DNA from: Micromonospora sp. WMMD1128 | Lineage (GTDB): Bacteria; Actinomycetota; Actinomycetes; Mycobacteriales; Micromonosporaceae | Assembly (NCBI RefSeq): GCF_027497235.1 | Contig: NZ_CP114902.1 | Span: forward strand, 5,730,001 to 5,794,000 | Direction: 5' to 3' | DNA: 64,000 nt | In this document: in pieces, positions 32,561 through 40,167 of the stretch | Position numbering within the stretch: position 1 is the stretch's first letter | Layout of the letters: each line of letters starts with the position of its first letter | The notes under the pieces: model-generated | The model's database searches: none | What the model saw: only the letters and a program-made list of their open reading frames with translations | What the model was told of the DNA's origin: nothing | Program-made: the position numbers and the translations under genes

Positions 32561-33126
32561 GACAGCGCCTCCCGTAGGGCGATCCGGGCTCGGCGTACGC
32601 GGGACTTGACGGTGTTCTCCGGCACGCCCAGCAGCACCGACGCCTCGCGCGGCGAGAGACCGTCGAGGACCGTGGCCCGCAGGGCGGCCCGGACCTCGGG
32701 CGGCAGCACGAGCAGCGCCTGCTCCAACTCCTGGCCGATCCGGGCCGCCATCACCTCGTCCTCGGCCGCCGGTGACGTGCTCGGCATCAGCGGCACCGGT
32801 GGCACCTGCGCCCGGCGCGCCCGCCGGCGGAACGCGTCGACCAGGCGGTGGGCGGCGATGGTCCACAGCCAGCCCACCGCGCTGCCCTGCGCCCCGCCGC
32901 TGCCCCTGGCCTGTGCCCCGGCGAAGCTGCCCGCCGCCCGCCAGACCGCGAGGTAGGTGTCCTGGAGCACCTCGGCGACCACGTCGGGGTCCGTGCACCG
33001 GCGCCGCAGCCGCACCTCCAGCCAGGGCGCGGTACGCCGGTAGAGCTCGTCGAAGGCCCGCCGATCTCCACGGGCCACGCGTCGTACGAGTTCGCCCTCG
33101 TCGGCCGCGTCCATGCCGGTTCTCAC
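32557..33126 (-). CDS. ECF RNA polymerase sigma factor
   Basis: About 189 residues from a GTG at 33,126; an in-frame ATG at 33,114 is an alternative start and no strong ribosome-binding site separates the two. Region 2: 'DRRAFDELYRRTAPWLEVRL' and 'VVAEVLQDTYLAVWRAAGSF', with 'GWLWTIAAHRLVDAFRRRAR'. Region 4: 'ALLVLPPEVRAALRATVLDGLSPREASVLLGVPENTVKSRVRRA'. It is coupled to its zinc anti-sigma factor. This is the second ECF module in 5 kb. Confidence 0.9.
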   Translation of the reverse strand: MRTGMDAADEGELVRRVARGDRRAFDELYRRTAPWLEVRLRRRCTDPDVVAEVLQDTYLAVWRAAGSFAGAQARGSGGAQGSAVGWLWTIAAHRLVDAFRRRARRAQVPPVPLMPSTSPAAEDEVMAARIGQELEQALLVLPPEVRAALRATVLDGLSPREASVLLGVPENTVKSRVRRARIALREALS

Positions 33127-33181
33127 ACCAGGTCAGACGACGGGACCGTTGCCCAAAGGTCCCGCTCGAATGTGACGGCCA

Positions 33182-33697
33182 TCACTTCGGCGGGCTCGCC
33201 CGGCGGCGAGCGCCGGGCGGCCAGACCACAGTGACCGGGATGCCCAGTTGCCGGGCCCAGCCGACGGTCCGGTCGGTGGACGCCCCGTGGCAGCCGGCCT
33301 CGCCGTCCCAGACCGCCACCAACCGCTGCACCCGGCGCAGCAGGTCCCGGTTTGCGGCGGCGTACGCCGGGGTGCCCGAGTGGGCGTGACCGGTGTGAAA
33401 CACGTGCGCCGCGCGTCCGAGCAGGTCGTCGAAGTCCGCGCGCTTCTCCGGCGGGATCGTCGCGTCCCGGTAGTCGAGGGCCGGCAGGACCACGTCATAG
33501 GTGCCGCCGCCGGCGAGCACGGCCCGGGTGAAGAGTTGGTCGGCGCCGGGCGCCAGGCAGGTGACGCCGTGCACCGGCCGGGCGCTGATCCGGCGCAGCT
33601 CGACCCGGAGCGCGTCGGCGACGAGCCGCTCGGTGGCGGCGGTCAGGTGGATGTGCCCGGTGACGCCGACCCGCACCGGTGGGCGGCCGGAGGTCAC
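33182..33697 (-). CDS. SLOG-family nucleotide-sensor-like protein
   Basis: 171 residues, GTG start overlapping the stop of the RCK/RyR gene. 'VRVGVTGHIHLTAATERLV' at the N-terminus, 'VTCLAPGADQLFTRAVLAGG' in the middle, then 'VVLPALDYRDA' and 'RLVAVWDGEAGCHGASTDRTVGWARQLG', match the Rossmann-like SLOG fold (DprA/LOG-related). In known families SLOG domains bind or cleave nucleotide signals and are often encoded beside effectors in conflict systems. Here it is translationally coupled to an RCK/RyR membrane protein, so it could make, bind or remove the ligand of that protein. Confidence 0.7.
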   Translation of the reverse strand: MTSGRPPVRVGVTGHIHLTAATERLVADALRVELRRISARPVHGVTCLAPGADQLFTRAVLAGGGTYDVVLPALDYRDATIPPEKRADFDDLLGRAAHVFHTGHAHSGTPAYAAANRDLLRRVQRLVAVWDGEAGCHGASTDRTVGWARQLGIPVTVVWPPGARRRASPPK

Positions 33698-35472
33698 CGG
33701 CCGGGGCCCCGGGACTGGGTGGGCACGGTGGCGCTCAGCCGGATCAGCTCGAACCCGCTGTCGGAGAGCACGTCGGGCAGGGCGCGGATCTCCTGGCGGT
33801 TCTTCTCCTGCACGTCGGGGGTCAACTCGTCCCAGGGCCGCAGCGCGGGGTGCCGCCGTCGGGTGTCGTCACGGGGCTCACCGTACGCCCAGCCCTCGCC
33901 CGCGCGTTCCCGGCACCAGCGTTCGTGCTCCAGCCTGGCCAGGACGTCGATCCGGTCCTCGATGGCCTGCTCGGCGGACGCGTCACCGGCGCCGCCGCGC
34001 CGGGGCGCCACGACGCAGCCGAGGTTCAGCAGCTTGGCGGCGATGTCCTGGACGTGGGCGCGGTTGGCCCGCCGCAGGGACTCGGGCAGGCGGGCCCAGT
34101 CCACCATGGCGGCGGCCGGACCGGGCCGGGCCCCGGGGCCGCGGTGGGCCCGCAGGTAGCGGTCGTGGATCTGCCGGGCCAGCCGTTCGGTGAGGTCCTC
34201 GGCGATCAGCCGGGCGTCGCAGGCCCGGGTCAGCACCGGATAGAGGCGGAGTTTGCCGTGCACCTCGTCGAGCAGGTCGTGCCGCGAGTCGCCGTGGAAC
34301 GCGGCGGCGAGCGCCGCCTGGCGGTAGACGGGCACGAACACCTCGCCGCGCGCCGCCTGCCAGAGGGCGGGGGTGTCCAGGACGAACTGCAGCCCGACCC
34401 GCTCGTCCGGCGTGCAGATGTAGATGCGGTCGTAGCCGTCGTCCAGGTGACCCGACCCGGCGAGGCCGTCCAGGTCCAGGTCGTGCGCGACGACGTCGCA
34501 GGCGGTGCTCAGGAACGGGTACCGGGAGGCGGCGAGGGCGAGTTCGGTGCCGGCGTCGGAGGCGACGAGGTCGACCCGCAGCGGCGCGGTGGCGGCACCG
34601 CGGGTACGCCAGTGTCGGGCGGTCTCCACAAGCAGGGCCCGGCGGAAGGCGCCGCCGCCGGCGATGAGGACGCGGGTCGGCCGGGCCGGCGCGGCGGGCA
34701 GGGGGTGGTGTCGGTGCAGGGCGCGGGCGGCGACGTCGTCGACGTGGAAGTAGTCGAGCCGCAGCCGGCTGGACCCGGCGGCGCCGAGGCGTCGGGCCTG
34801 GAGGGACAGGCACATCTCCGGGTCGCGGACCTGGACGTAGACCCGGGGCGGCTGGCGGCGGTCCTGGATCAGCCGGCTGGCCGTGTTCGCGACGGCGTGG
34901 TTGCGGTCGTCGTCGTCGGTGCAGGCGTAGATGGTGTTCGCGCGGGGCAGGCCGGCGCCGCGGAGCACTTCGGGGCTGGTGGGGTCGCCCACCACCCCGA
35001 GATATCGACGCTGCCGGTATTCCAGCGGCCCGAAGGGGACGGAGCGCACCACGACCACCCGTTCGCCGTCGGCGAAGAGCCGGTCGGCGAGCATCCGGGC
35101 GAACTGGGAGTCGCCGCAGACGAGGACGTGCTCGCGCGCCCGCCGGGCGCGGATGCGACGGATCTCGGCGGCCAGGAGCAGGCGACCGGCCTCGGCGACC
35201 GCGAGCAGCGTGAACAGCGGGGCGACGAAGCGGGCGACCTGGAGCTGCCACGGGTAGGGACCGGCCTCCTGGAAGGGCTCCGCGCCGAGGACGAACAGTT
35301 GCAGGTCGTAATAGATCACGTCGGTCAGGTCATGTGCGGTTTCCGGCCGGTCCAGCAGCAGCCGTTCGAAGCCGAGATAGCCGAGGACGAAGGCGACGAC
35401 GCCGACCACCGCGAACACCGCGCGCAGCCACCAGCCGGTGGGGCGGGACGAGCCCGCACCGGGCTCGGTCAT
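33694..35472 (-). CDS. Membrane protein with RCK/TrkA-N domains and C-terminal RyR domain
   Basis: 592 residues. The N-terminus has two membrane helices ('LRAVFAVVGVVAFVLGYLGF', then 'FVAPLFTLLAVAEAGRLLLA') with a helical loop between, like a reduced two-helix channel lacking a clear TxGYG filter. 'EHVLVCGDSQFARMLADRLF' starts a TrkA-N Rossmann domain and 'RPTRVLIAGGGAFRRALLVE' a second one. The C-terminal ~100 residues carry 'RLEHERWCRERAGEGWAYGE' and 'HPALRPWDELTPDVQEKNRQ', the ryanodine-receptor (RyR) repeat signature. Such RCK-RyR proteins co-occur with SLOG genes in nucleotide-signalling systems. Start MTEPGAGSSR is used because earlier in-frame codons lack a protein-like composition. 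Confidence 0.8.
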   Translation of the reverse strand: MTEPGAGSSRPTGWWLRAVFAVVGVVAFVLGYLGFERLLLDRPETAHDLTDVIYYDLQLFVLGAEPFQEAGPYPWQLQVARFVAPLFTLLAVAEAGRLLLAAEIRRIRARRAREHVLVCGDSQFARMLADRLFADGERVVVVRSVPFGPLEYRQRRYLGVVGDPTSPEVLRGAGLPRANTIYACTDDDDRNHAVANTASRLIQDRRQPPRVYVQVRDPEMCLSLQARRLGAAGSSRLRLDYFHVDDVAARALHRHHPLPAAPARPTRVLIAGGGAFRRALLVETARHWRTRGAATAPLRVDLVASDAGTELALAASRYPFLSTACDVVAHDLDLDGLAGSGHLDDGYDRIYICTPDERVGLQFVLDTPALWQAARGEVFVPVYRQAALAAAFHGDSRHDLLDEVHGKLRLYPVLTRACDARLIAEDLTERLARQIHDRYLRAHRGPGARPGPAAAMVDWARLPESLRRANRAHVQDIAAKLLNLGCVVAPRRGGAGDASAEQAIEDRIDVLARLEHERWCRERAGEGWAYGEPRDDTRRRHPALRPWDELTPDVQEKNRQEIRALPDVLSDSGFELIRLSATVPTQSRGPGR

Positions 35473-35766
35473 CGCACGGCTCTCGGGTCGGGCGGGCGGC
35501 GGCGGATCACGAATCGGCGTCGCGGCCACCCGGTTGCCACCATGGGCCTTATCGTATTGGACAAAGTCGATCGGGCCGGTGTTCACCGCACCTGCCCGAA
35601 CGGCTCTTTTCGCAGGTGAACCCGAACCGGCGGGCGGCGAGGGTCCGCTGCGGTGGCTACGGACGGCTACCATTCGAAGACGGGCCGGAGGTGGCACACG
35701 CGCGGAGCCGGCCTCCGGTACGGGAATGTCTGGCGCCCAGACCGGAGCTACCGGAGGATCAGGAAG

Positions 35767-37887
35767 ATGGACGCGAACGCAAGTCCACCTGCGGCTGGTG
35801 CGGTCAATCCGTTCTCCCCGACGGCCGTCGCCCGGGTCAGCGAGGACGGCGTGGCGGGCCCCACGGTGGTCACGGCGGCCATCCGGGACGCGGTCGGGCA
35901 CCTGGAAAACTACCTCCGGACGGGTGCGAGCGCGACCGTCGCCGTGCTCGGTGACTACGGCACCGGCAAGACGCATCTGGCGGTCGAGCTGCTGGCCCGT
36001 ACCCGGGCCGCCGGCGAGCCCGTCAGCGGGGCGATCTATCTCGACGCCCCGGCCGACACGTTCCGGGCGGTGAGCCGGCAGTTCCTGGGCCGGCTTTCCC
36101 GGGCGGCCGTCCGCGACCTCGTCGCGCAGCGGCAGGCCACCGACGAGGGTGGGCCGGCGGCCGGTGCGCTCGCCGAGCGGCTACGCGAGGAGTTGGCCGA
36201 CGTCACCGCGGACCCGTCGTTCGGCATCGTGCTGGCGATGCTGCTGGAGCCGGCCACCGAAGCGGCGGCGTGGGACTGGTTGACCGGCTACCCGCCGGGG
36301 CCGGCCCTGGTGGCCGCCGGGGTCACCACGCGCACCGACGTGGAGGCCGCGGCGGTCGAGACGATGGCGGTGCTCGCGGTGCTGCACGCGCGGCGGCGAA
36401 GACGGTTCGTCCTCGTCCTCGACGAGTTGCACAACCTCCTGGCGGGTCGGCCCGACGACGAGGCGACGGCCCGGATGGCGGCGCTGATCAGCGCCTTCGC
36501 GTCGTCCGGGGCGCTGCTCGTGCTCTCCGGGCTGCCCGACCTGCTGCACCTGCTCACCCCCGAGGTGCGGCAGCGGATCGGGCCGATCGTGCGGATGTCG
36601 GCGCTCAGCGTCACCGATGTCGAGGAGTTCATCCGGCGGAGCCAGGCACGCACGTTCGGGCAGGCCCGCCTCGCGCCGTTCACCCCCGAGACGGTGGACT
36701 ACCTGACGAACCTGGCCGACGGGGTGCCGCGCCGGGTGATCCGGCTCTGCTACGACCTCCACCAGCGGGCGACGCAGGCGGGCACGCCGGTCACCCATGT
36801 CATGGTCCGGGAGGCGGTACGGGTCCAGTTCGACCTGGCCAGCCGGCAGGACGTGGCCGCCACCGTGCGACGGGTGCTGACCCAGGACGGCTGGTCGTAC
36901 CAGCGGGACCATCTGCTCGGATCGGTGCGGGACCTGCCTGTCGACTTCTGGATCCCGCTGGACGAGCAGGACGCCGGGTGCGGGGTGCTGCTGTCCGAGT
37001 CGATCCTCAAGGCCGAGGAGGTCGACGAGCTGCACCGGCGGGTGGTGGCCATCCGCGCCCGGGTGCCCGACAGCGAGGCGATCCTGGTCGTGGTCGGGCA
37101 CCTGCCCGCCGAGTTGGCGGCGGAACTCGCCGCGACGTTCAGCGTGGAGCCGATCGTCTACGACCCGCAGACGTTCGCCGAGGACCTCTCGGGCAGCGTC
37201 AAGGCGTCGATGCGCCGGCTGGAACAGGTGGTCGGTGCGGACGCGCTGACGTCGGTGCGGCAGCGGGTCGAGCGCATCCACCGGCAGCAGAGCAACACCC
37301 AGCGCTCCATCGAGCGGCTGTCGTACCAGCTGGACGAGCTGCGGGGCGAGCTGGGCGGGCCACGGGTGGTCGTGGGCGGGGTCGCCCCGGGTCCGGTGGC
37401 CGTGGGCGGGCCGGAGCTGCCCGGCCGGGTGGCCCAGGTGTTCGTGGAGGCGGTGGGGGCGCTGGATCAGCTCACCGGCGTCGACCGGCAGCTCAACGAC
37501 GCCTTCGCGCCGCGGCGCGGCGCGACCGCGGATGAGGGCGGGGCGTCGCTTCGGGCCCGGCTGCGGTCCCGGGACGTGCAACGGGCGTTGGGCACGTCGA
37601 TGATGCTGCGTCGGCTGGTCGAGGCGTTCCGCGACGGGGTCGCGCAGTGGTACGACAGCCACCGACGAGACCCGCAGGCGACGGATCCGGAGCGGTTGGA
37701 CCGGCTCTGCGAGACCTACGACGGGCTCGCCGAGTTCCTGCCGTTGTTCCAGCTGGACGTGCTCGGCGACCTGGGCGAGTCCGACGGCGCGGCGGAGCCG
37801 CCGGACCGTTCCCGCAGATGGTCGGAGGCCCGGTCGCTGTTCGACGGGTTGAGCGGGCGGGTCCGGCAGCTGATGGTGGCGCGCTGA
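35767..37887 (+). CDS. AAA+ ATPase, Orc/Cdc6- or TniB-like
   Basis: 706 residues, ATG preceded by AGGAAG. Walker A 'VAVLGDYGTGKTHLAVELLA' (about residues 57-76), Walker B 'RRFVLVLDELHNLLAGR' (about 216-232), sensor-1-like 'GALLVLSGLPDLLHLLTPEV' and sensor-2-like 'DGVPRRVIRLCYDLHQR'. A winged-helix-like stretch follows, and the second half has 'VRQRVERIHRQQSNTQRSIERLSYQLDELR', a likely coiled coil. Related actinobacterial ATPases are found in defence and signalling islands. It is divergent from the RCK/RyR gene across a 294-bp gap in which I saw no other gene. Function not assigned. Confidence 0.8.
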   Translation: MDANASPPAAGAVNPFSPTAVARVSEDGVAGPTVVTAAIRDAVGHLENYLRTGASATVAVLGDYGTGKTHLAVELLARTRAAGEPVSGAIYLDAPADTFRAVSRQFLGRLSRAAVRDLVAQRQATDEGGPAAGALAERLREELADVTADPSFGIVLAMLLEPATEAAAWDWLTGYPPGPALVAAGVTTRTDVEAAAVETMAVLAVLHARRRRRFVLVLDELHNLLAGRPDDEATARMAALISAFASSGALLVLSGLPDLLHLLTPEVRQRIGPIVRMSALSVTDVEEFIRRSQARTFGQARLAPFTPETVDYLTNLADGVPRRVIRLCYDLHQRATQAGTPVTHVMVREAVRVQFDLASRQDVAATVRRVLTQDGWSYQRDHLLGSVRDLPVDFWIPLDEQDAGCGVLLSESILKAEEVDELHRRVVAIRARVPDSEAILVVVGHLPAELAAELAATFSVEPIVYDPQTFAEDLSGSVKASMRRLEQVVGADALTSVRQRVERIHRQQSNTQRSIERLSYQLDELRGELGGPRVVVGGVAPGPVAVGGPELPGRVAQVFVEAVGALDQLTGVDRQLNDAFAPRRGATADEGGASLRARLRSRDVQRALGTSMMLRRLVEAFRDGVAQWYDSHRRDPQATDPERLDRLCETYDGLAEFLPLFQLDVLGDLGESDGAAEPPDRSRRWSEARSLFDGLSGRVRQLMVAR

Positions 37888-37900
37888 CGGCCCGCTTTCG

Positions 37901-39070
37901 TCACCGTTCCGGTTCGAGCGAGCCGGCGGCCGGGTCCTCCCGCATCCGGGGCAGCGCGACCGGGTCGGTGGGCGCCGGCTCCTCGGTGTCACCGGCGGGT
38001 CGGGCGCGGTCGAGCACCGCGGTGGCGAGGGCGTGCACCACGTTGATCACGACGATGGCGGTGGCGACGACGCCCACCGTGCCCGGGAAGTTGCGCTCCA
38101 GCACGAGGGCGAGGATCACCGCGGTCAGCCCGTTCTGCTGCCCCCAGGCCAGATACCGCCGGTCGGCGCTCGGCAGGTTGCGGGACAGCGGCAGCGACAC
38201 GAGCATGTGCGCGGCCACCGCGGCGAGGCCGAGCACCACCCCTTCGACCAGGTGGACTCCCCGCACGAGCAGCATGCCGAGCAGGAACGTGGCGACGAGG
38301 TAGGCGGCCTCGGTGGACCGGCCGACCACGGGGCCCAGGCGCGGCCGGAAGAAGAGCCCGGCCAGCGCAAGGCCGAGCATGAGGAACTGCCCGGCGGCGA
38401 CGAGCACGAGCACGATCAGCACGCCGACCGCGGTCCACCGCAGCACGGCAAGGCGGCGTGCGCTCACCGGCGCGCCCGGGCGGAGGCCGGCGGCCAGCAG
38501 GAGACGCCACAGCAGCCAGGCGACGGCGGCGAACGCCAGGTTGAGGGCGAAGCCGAGAACGAGGTCGAGCGGATCGTTGCCGAGCATGCCCGGTGCGGTG
38601 GTGGCCACGTCGCCGCGCAACTCCAGCGCGACCGCGGAGAAATAGATCGTGAGCAGCACCGTCACCGGATCGTCGAAGGACGCCCAGACGGACAGGATGG
38701 CGCGGGCGCGGGGGGACGTCCGGTCCGGGCGGCTCATGGCGGCCACGGCGAGCGGGTCGATCTGTGCGACGGCCACGCCCAGCACCAGCACCGTCGGATC
38801 GCGGAAGGCGAGGTACATCACGGCGGCGATGAGGGCCGCCTTGAGGACCACCCCGACGGTGACGGCGAGCAGCACGGTGGACAGGTGCGCGCGTACGTCG
38901 GCGAGGCTGAGGTCGCGGGTGCTGCCGATCAGCCCGACACCCAGCAGGACCGCCGCGAGCAGCAGGTAGGTCGGCGACTCTTCCAGCCCGCGGACGTGCC
39001 CGGCCCAGGCCAGCAGCAGGCCGGACAATCCGGCGGCCACCACGGCCGCCGATCGCGCCAGAGGTTTCAC
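37901..39070 (-). CDS. Monovalent cation:proton antiporter (CPA family)
   Basis: 389 residues, about 11-12 membrane helices. 'VAVAQIDPLAVAAMSRPDRT' and 'ARAILSVWASFDDPVTVLL' carry the acidic residues of the ion-binding site (the Asp pair in SFDDP is the electrogenic-type signature). 'LAWGQQNGLTAVILALVLERNFPG' is the typical helix near the C-terminus. The C-terminal 35 residues are soluble and Pro/Glu rich. The GTG start is preceded by GGAGGACGG. It would exchange Na+ or K+ for H+. It lies between the AAA+ gene and the FxSxx locus and is probably unrelated to both. Confidence 0.88.
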   Translation of the reverse strand: MKPLARSAAVVAAGLSGLLLAWAGHVRGLEESPTYLLLAAVLLGVGLIGSTRDLSLADVRAHLSTVLLAVTVGVVLKAALIAAVMYLAFRDPTVLVLGVAVAQIDPLAVAAMSRPDRTSPRARAILSVWASFDDPVTVLLTIYFSAVALELRGDVATTAPGMLGNDPLDLVLGFALNLAFAAVAWLLWRLLLAAGLRPGAPVSARRLAVLRWTAVGVLIVLVLVAAGQFLMLGLALAGLFFRPRLGPVVGRSTEAAYLVATFLLGMLLVRGVHLVEGVVLGLAAVAAHMLVSLPLSRNLPSADRRYLAWGQQNGLTAVILALVLERNFPGTVGVVATAIVVINVVHALATAVLDRARPAGDTEEPAPTDPVALPRMREDPAAGSLEPER

Positions 39071-39115
39071 AACCGTCCTCCGGGCGGGTACGACGCCGAG
39101 TGGTCCATCGGGAGC

Positions 39116-40156
39116 TTATCGGCCGGACGGTCCGGCGGCGGGTTCGACGAGCCGGCGCGCCGCCGTCCACAACGCGTGATCGGCCTGGCTGACCCTGTCC
39201 TGGTCGAGGGTGACGCCGAACAGGTAGTCGCCCGTGGTGAGGCGGCTGTAGTAGACGGCGCCCATCTCCACGTCGAGCACCAGGCGCGCGACGTCACCGT
39301 CGACGGCCCGGCGCAGATCCCGGCTGATCTGCAGCACCAGGAGGGACAGGTCGGCTGCGAGCCGCTGGTAGCGGCTGCGCCGGTCGGCGACGGTGACGCC
39401 CCGGTTGAAGAACGGCGCCAGTTCGGGGTGCGCCAGGATGTCGGCGCTGGCCACCTGTTCTCCCGCCCGGTGGTGGCTGAGGTAGTGCAACCCTTCCGGC
39501 CGCAGGGCCGCGGCGAGCACGCCGTCGGGGTCCGCGGACCCGGTCACGCGGGGATGGACAGTGCCGTCGATGGCCTGCTGACCCGGGCGTGTCGTGTCGG
39601 TCAGCCAGCCGCCGGGATTCTGGGAGCGTTGCCGCATCAGCCGGCGCAGGTCGGTGGCGAGCCCGGACGCGGCGCGGTCGATCGTCTCGAACTGCGTCGG
39701 GTCGGCCGGCATGGCGCCGACGCCGGCCGGGGCGGGCGGCGCGGCGCCGGTCACGGCAGGCGCGGCGCCGAAGCCGACCACGTGCTCGCTGCCGACCACC
39801 GAGTTGCAGAAGACGAGGCCGGTGGCGGTCTGCGCGACCAGCCGGATCAGCGCGCCGGTCTGCAACTCCCACAGCCGCCGGTTGAGCTCGGTCGCCCGGT
39901 AGACCAGTTGCGCGCCGACCCGACGGTGGTTGTCGCGGTGCTCGGCCAACTCGTCGCCGTCCCGCCCCGGTGCCGGCCCGTGCGCCAGCAGGTCCAGGGC
40001 GAAGTCGAGGACGCCGGAGGTGTAGTGCGCCACGTGGTAGATGCCGGAGTCGGCGAGCAGCACCTCCCGGCACAGGTCCCGCTTCTTGCGGAACCCGGGG
40101 ACGTCCTGCTCGGCGGACTCCTCGTGCAGGGCGGCGCGTGGCTCCGGAACGCTCAC
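39116..40156 (-). CDS. Protein of unknown function in the FxSxx locus
   Basis: 346 residues, GTG start 11 bases after the FxsT stop with GAGGAG upstream, so it is in the same operon. It is largely helical: 'LCREVLLADSGIYHVAHYTSGVLDFALDLLAHG', 'RRVGAQLVYRATELNRRLWELQ', 'SRYQRLAADLSLLVLQISRDLRRA', 'ARLVLDVEMGAVYYSRLTTGDYLFGVTLDQ'. A low-complexity Ala/Pro segment lies at about 150-170. No motif allows a function. It is not the TIR-like FxsC protein expected in many FxSxx loci, as far as I can judge, because no alpha/beta TIR pattern is visible. Confidence 0.6.
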   Translation of the reverse strand: MSVPEPRAALHEESAEQDVPGFRKKRDLCREVLLADSGIYHVAHYTSGVLDFALDLLAHGPAPGRDGDELAEHRDNHRRVGAQLVYRATELNRRLWELQTGALIRLVAQTATGLVFCNSVVGSEHVVGFGAAPAVTGAAPPAPAGVGAMPADPTQFETIDRAASGLATDLRRLMRQRSQNPGGWLTDTTRPGQQAIDGTVHPRVTGSADPDGVLAAALRPEGLHYLSHHRAGEQVASADILAHPELAPFFNRGVTVADRRSRYQRLAADLSLLVLQISRDLRRAVDGDVARLVLDVEMGAVYYSRLTTGDYLFGVTLDQDRVSQADHALWTAARRLVEPAAGPSGR

Positions 40157-40167
40157 CTGGTCACTCC

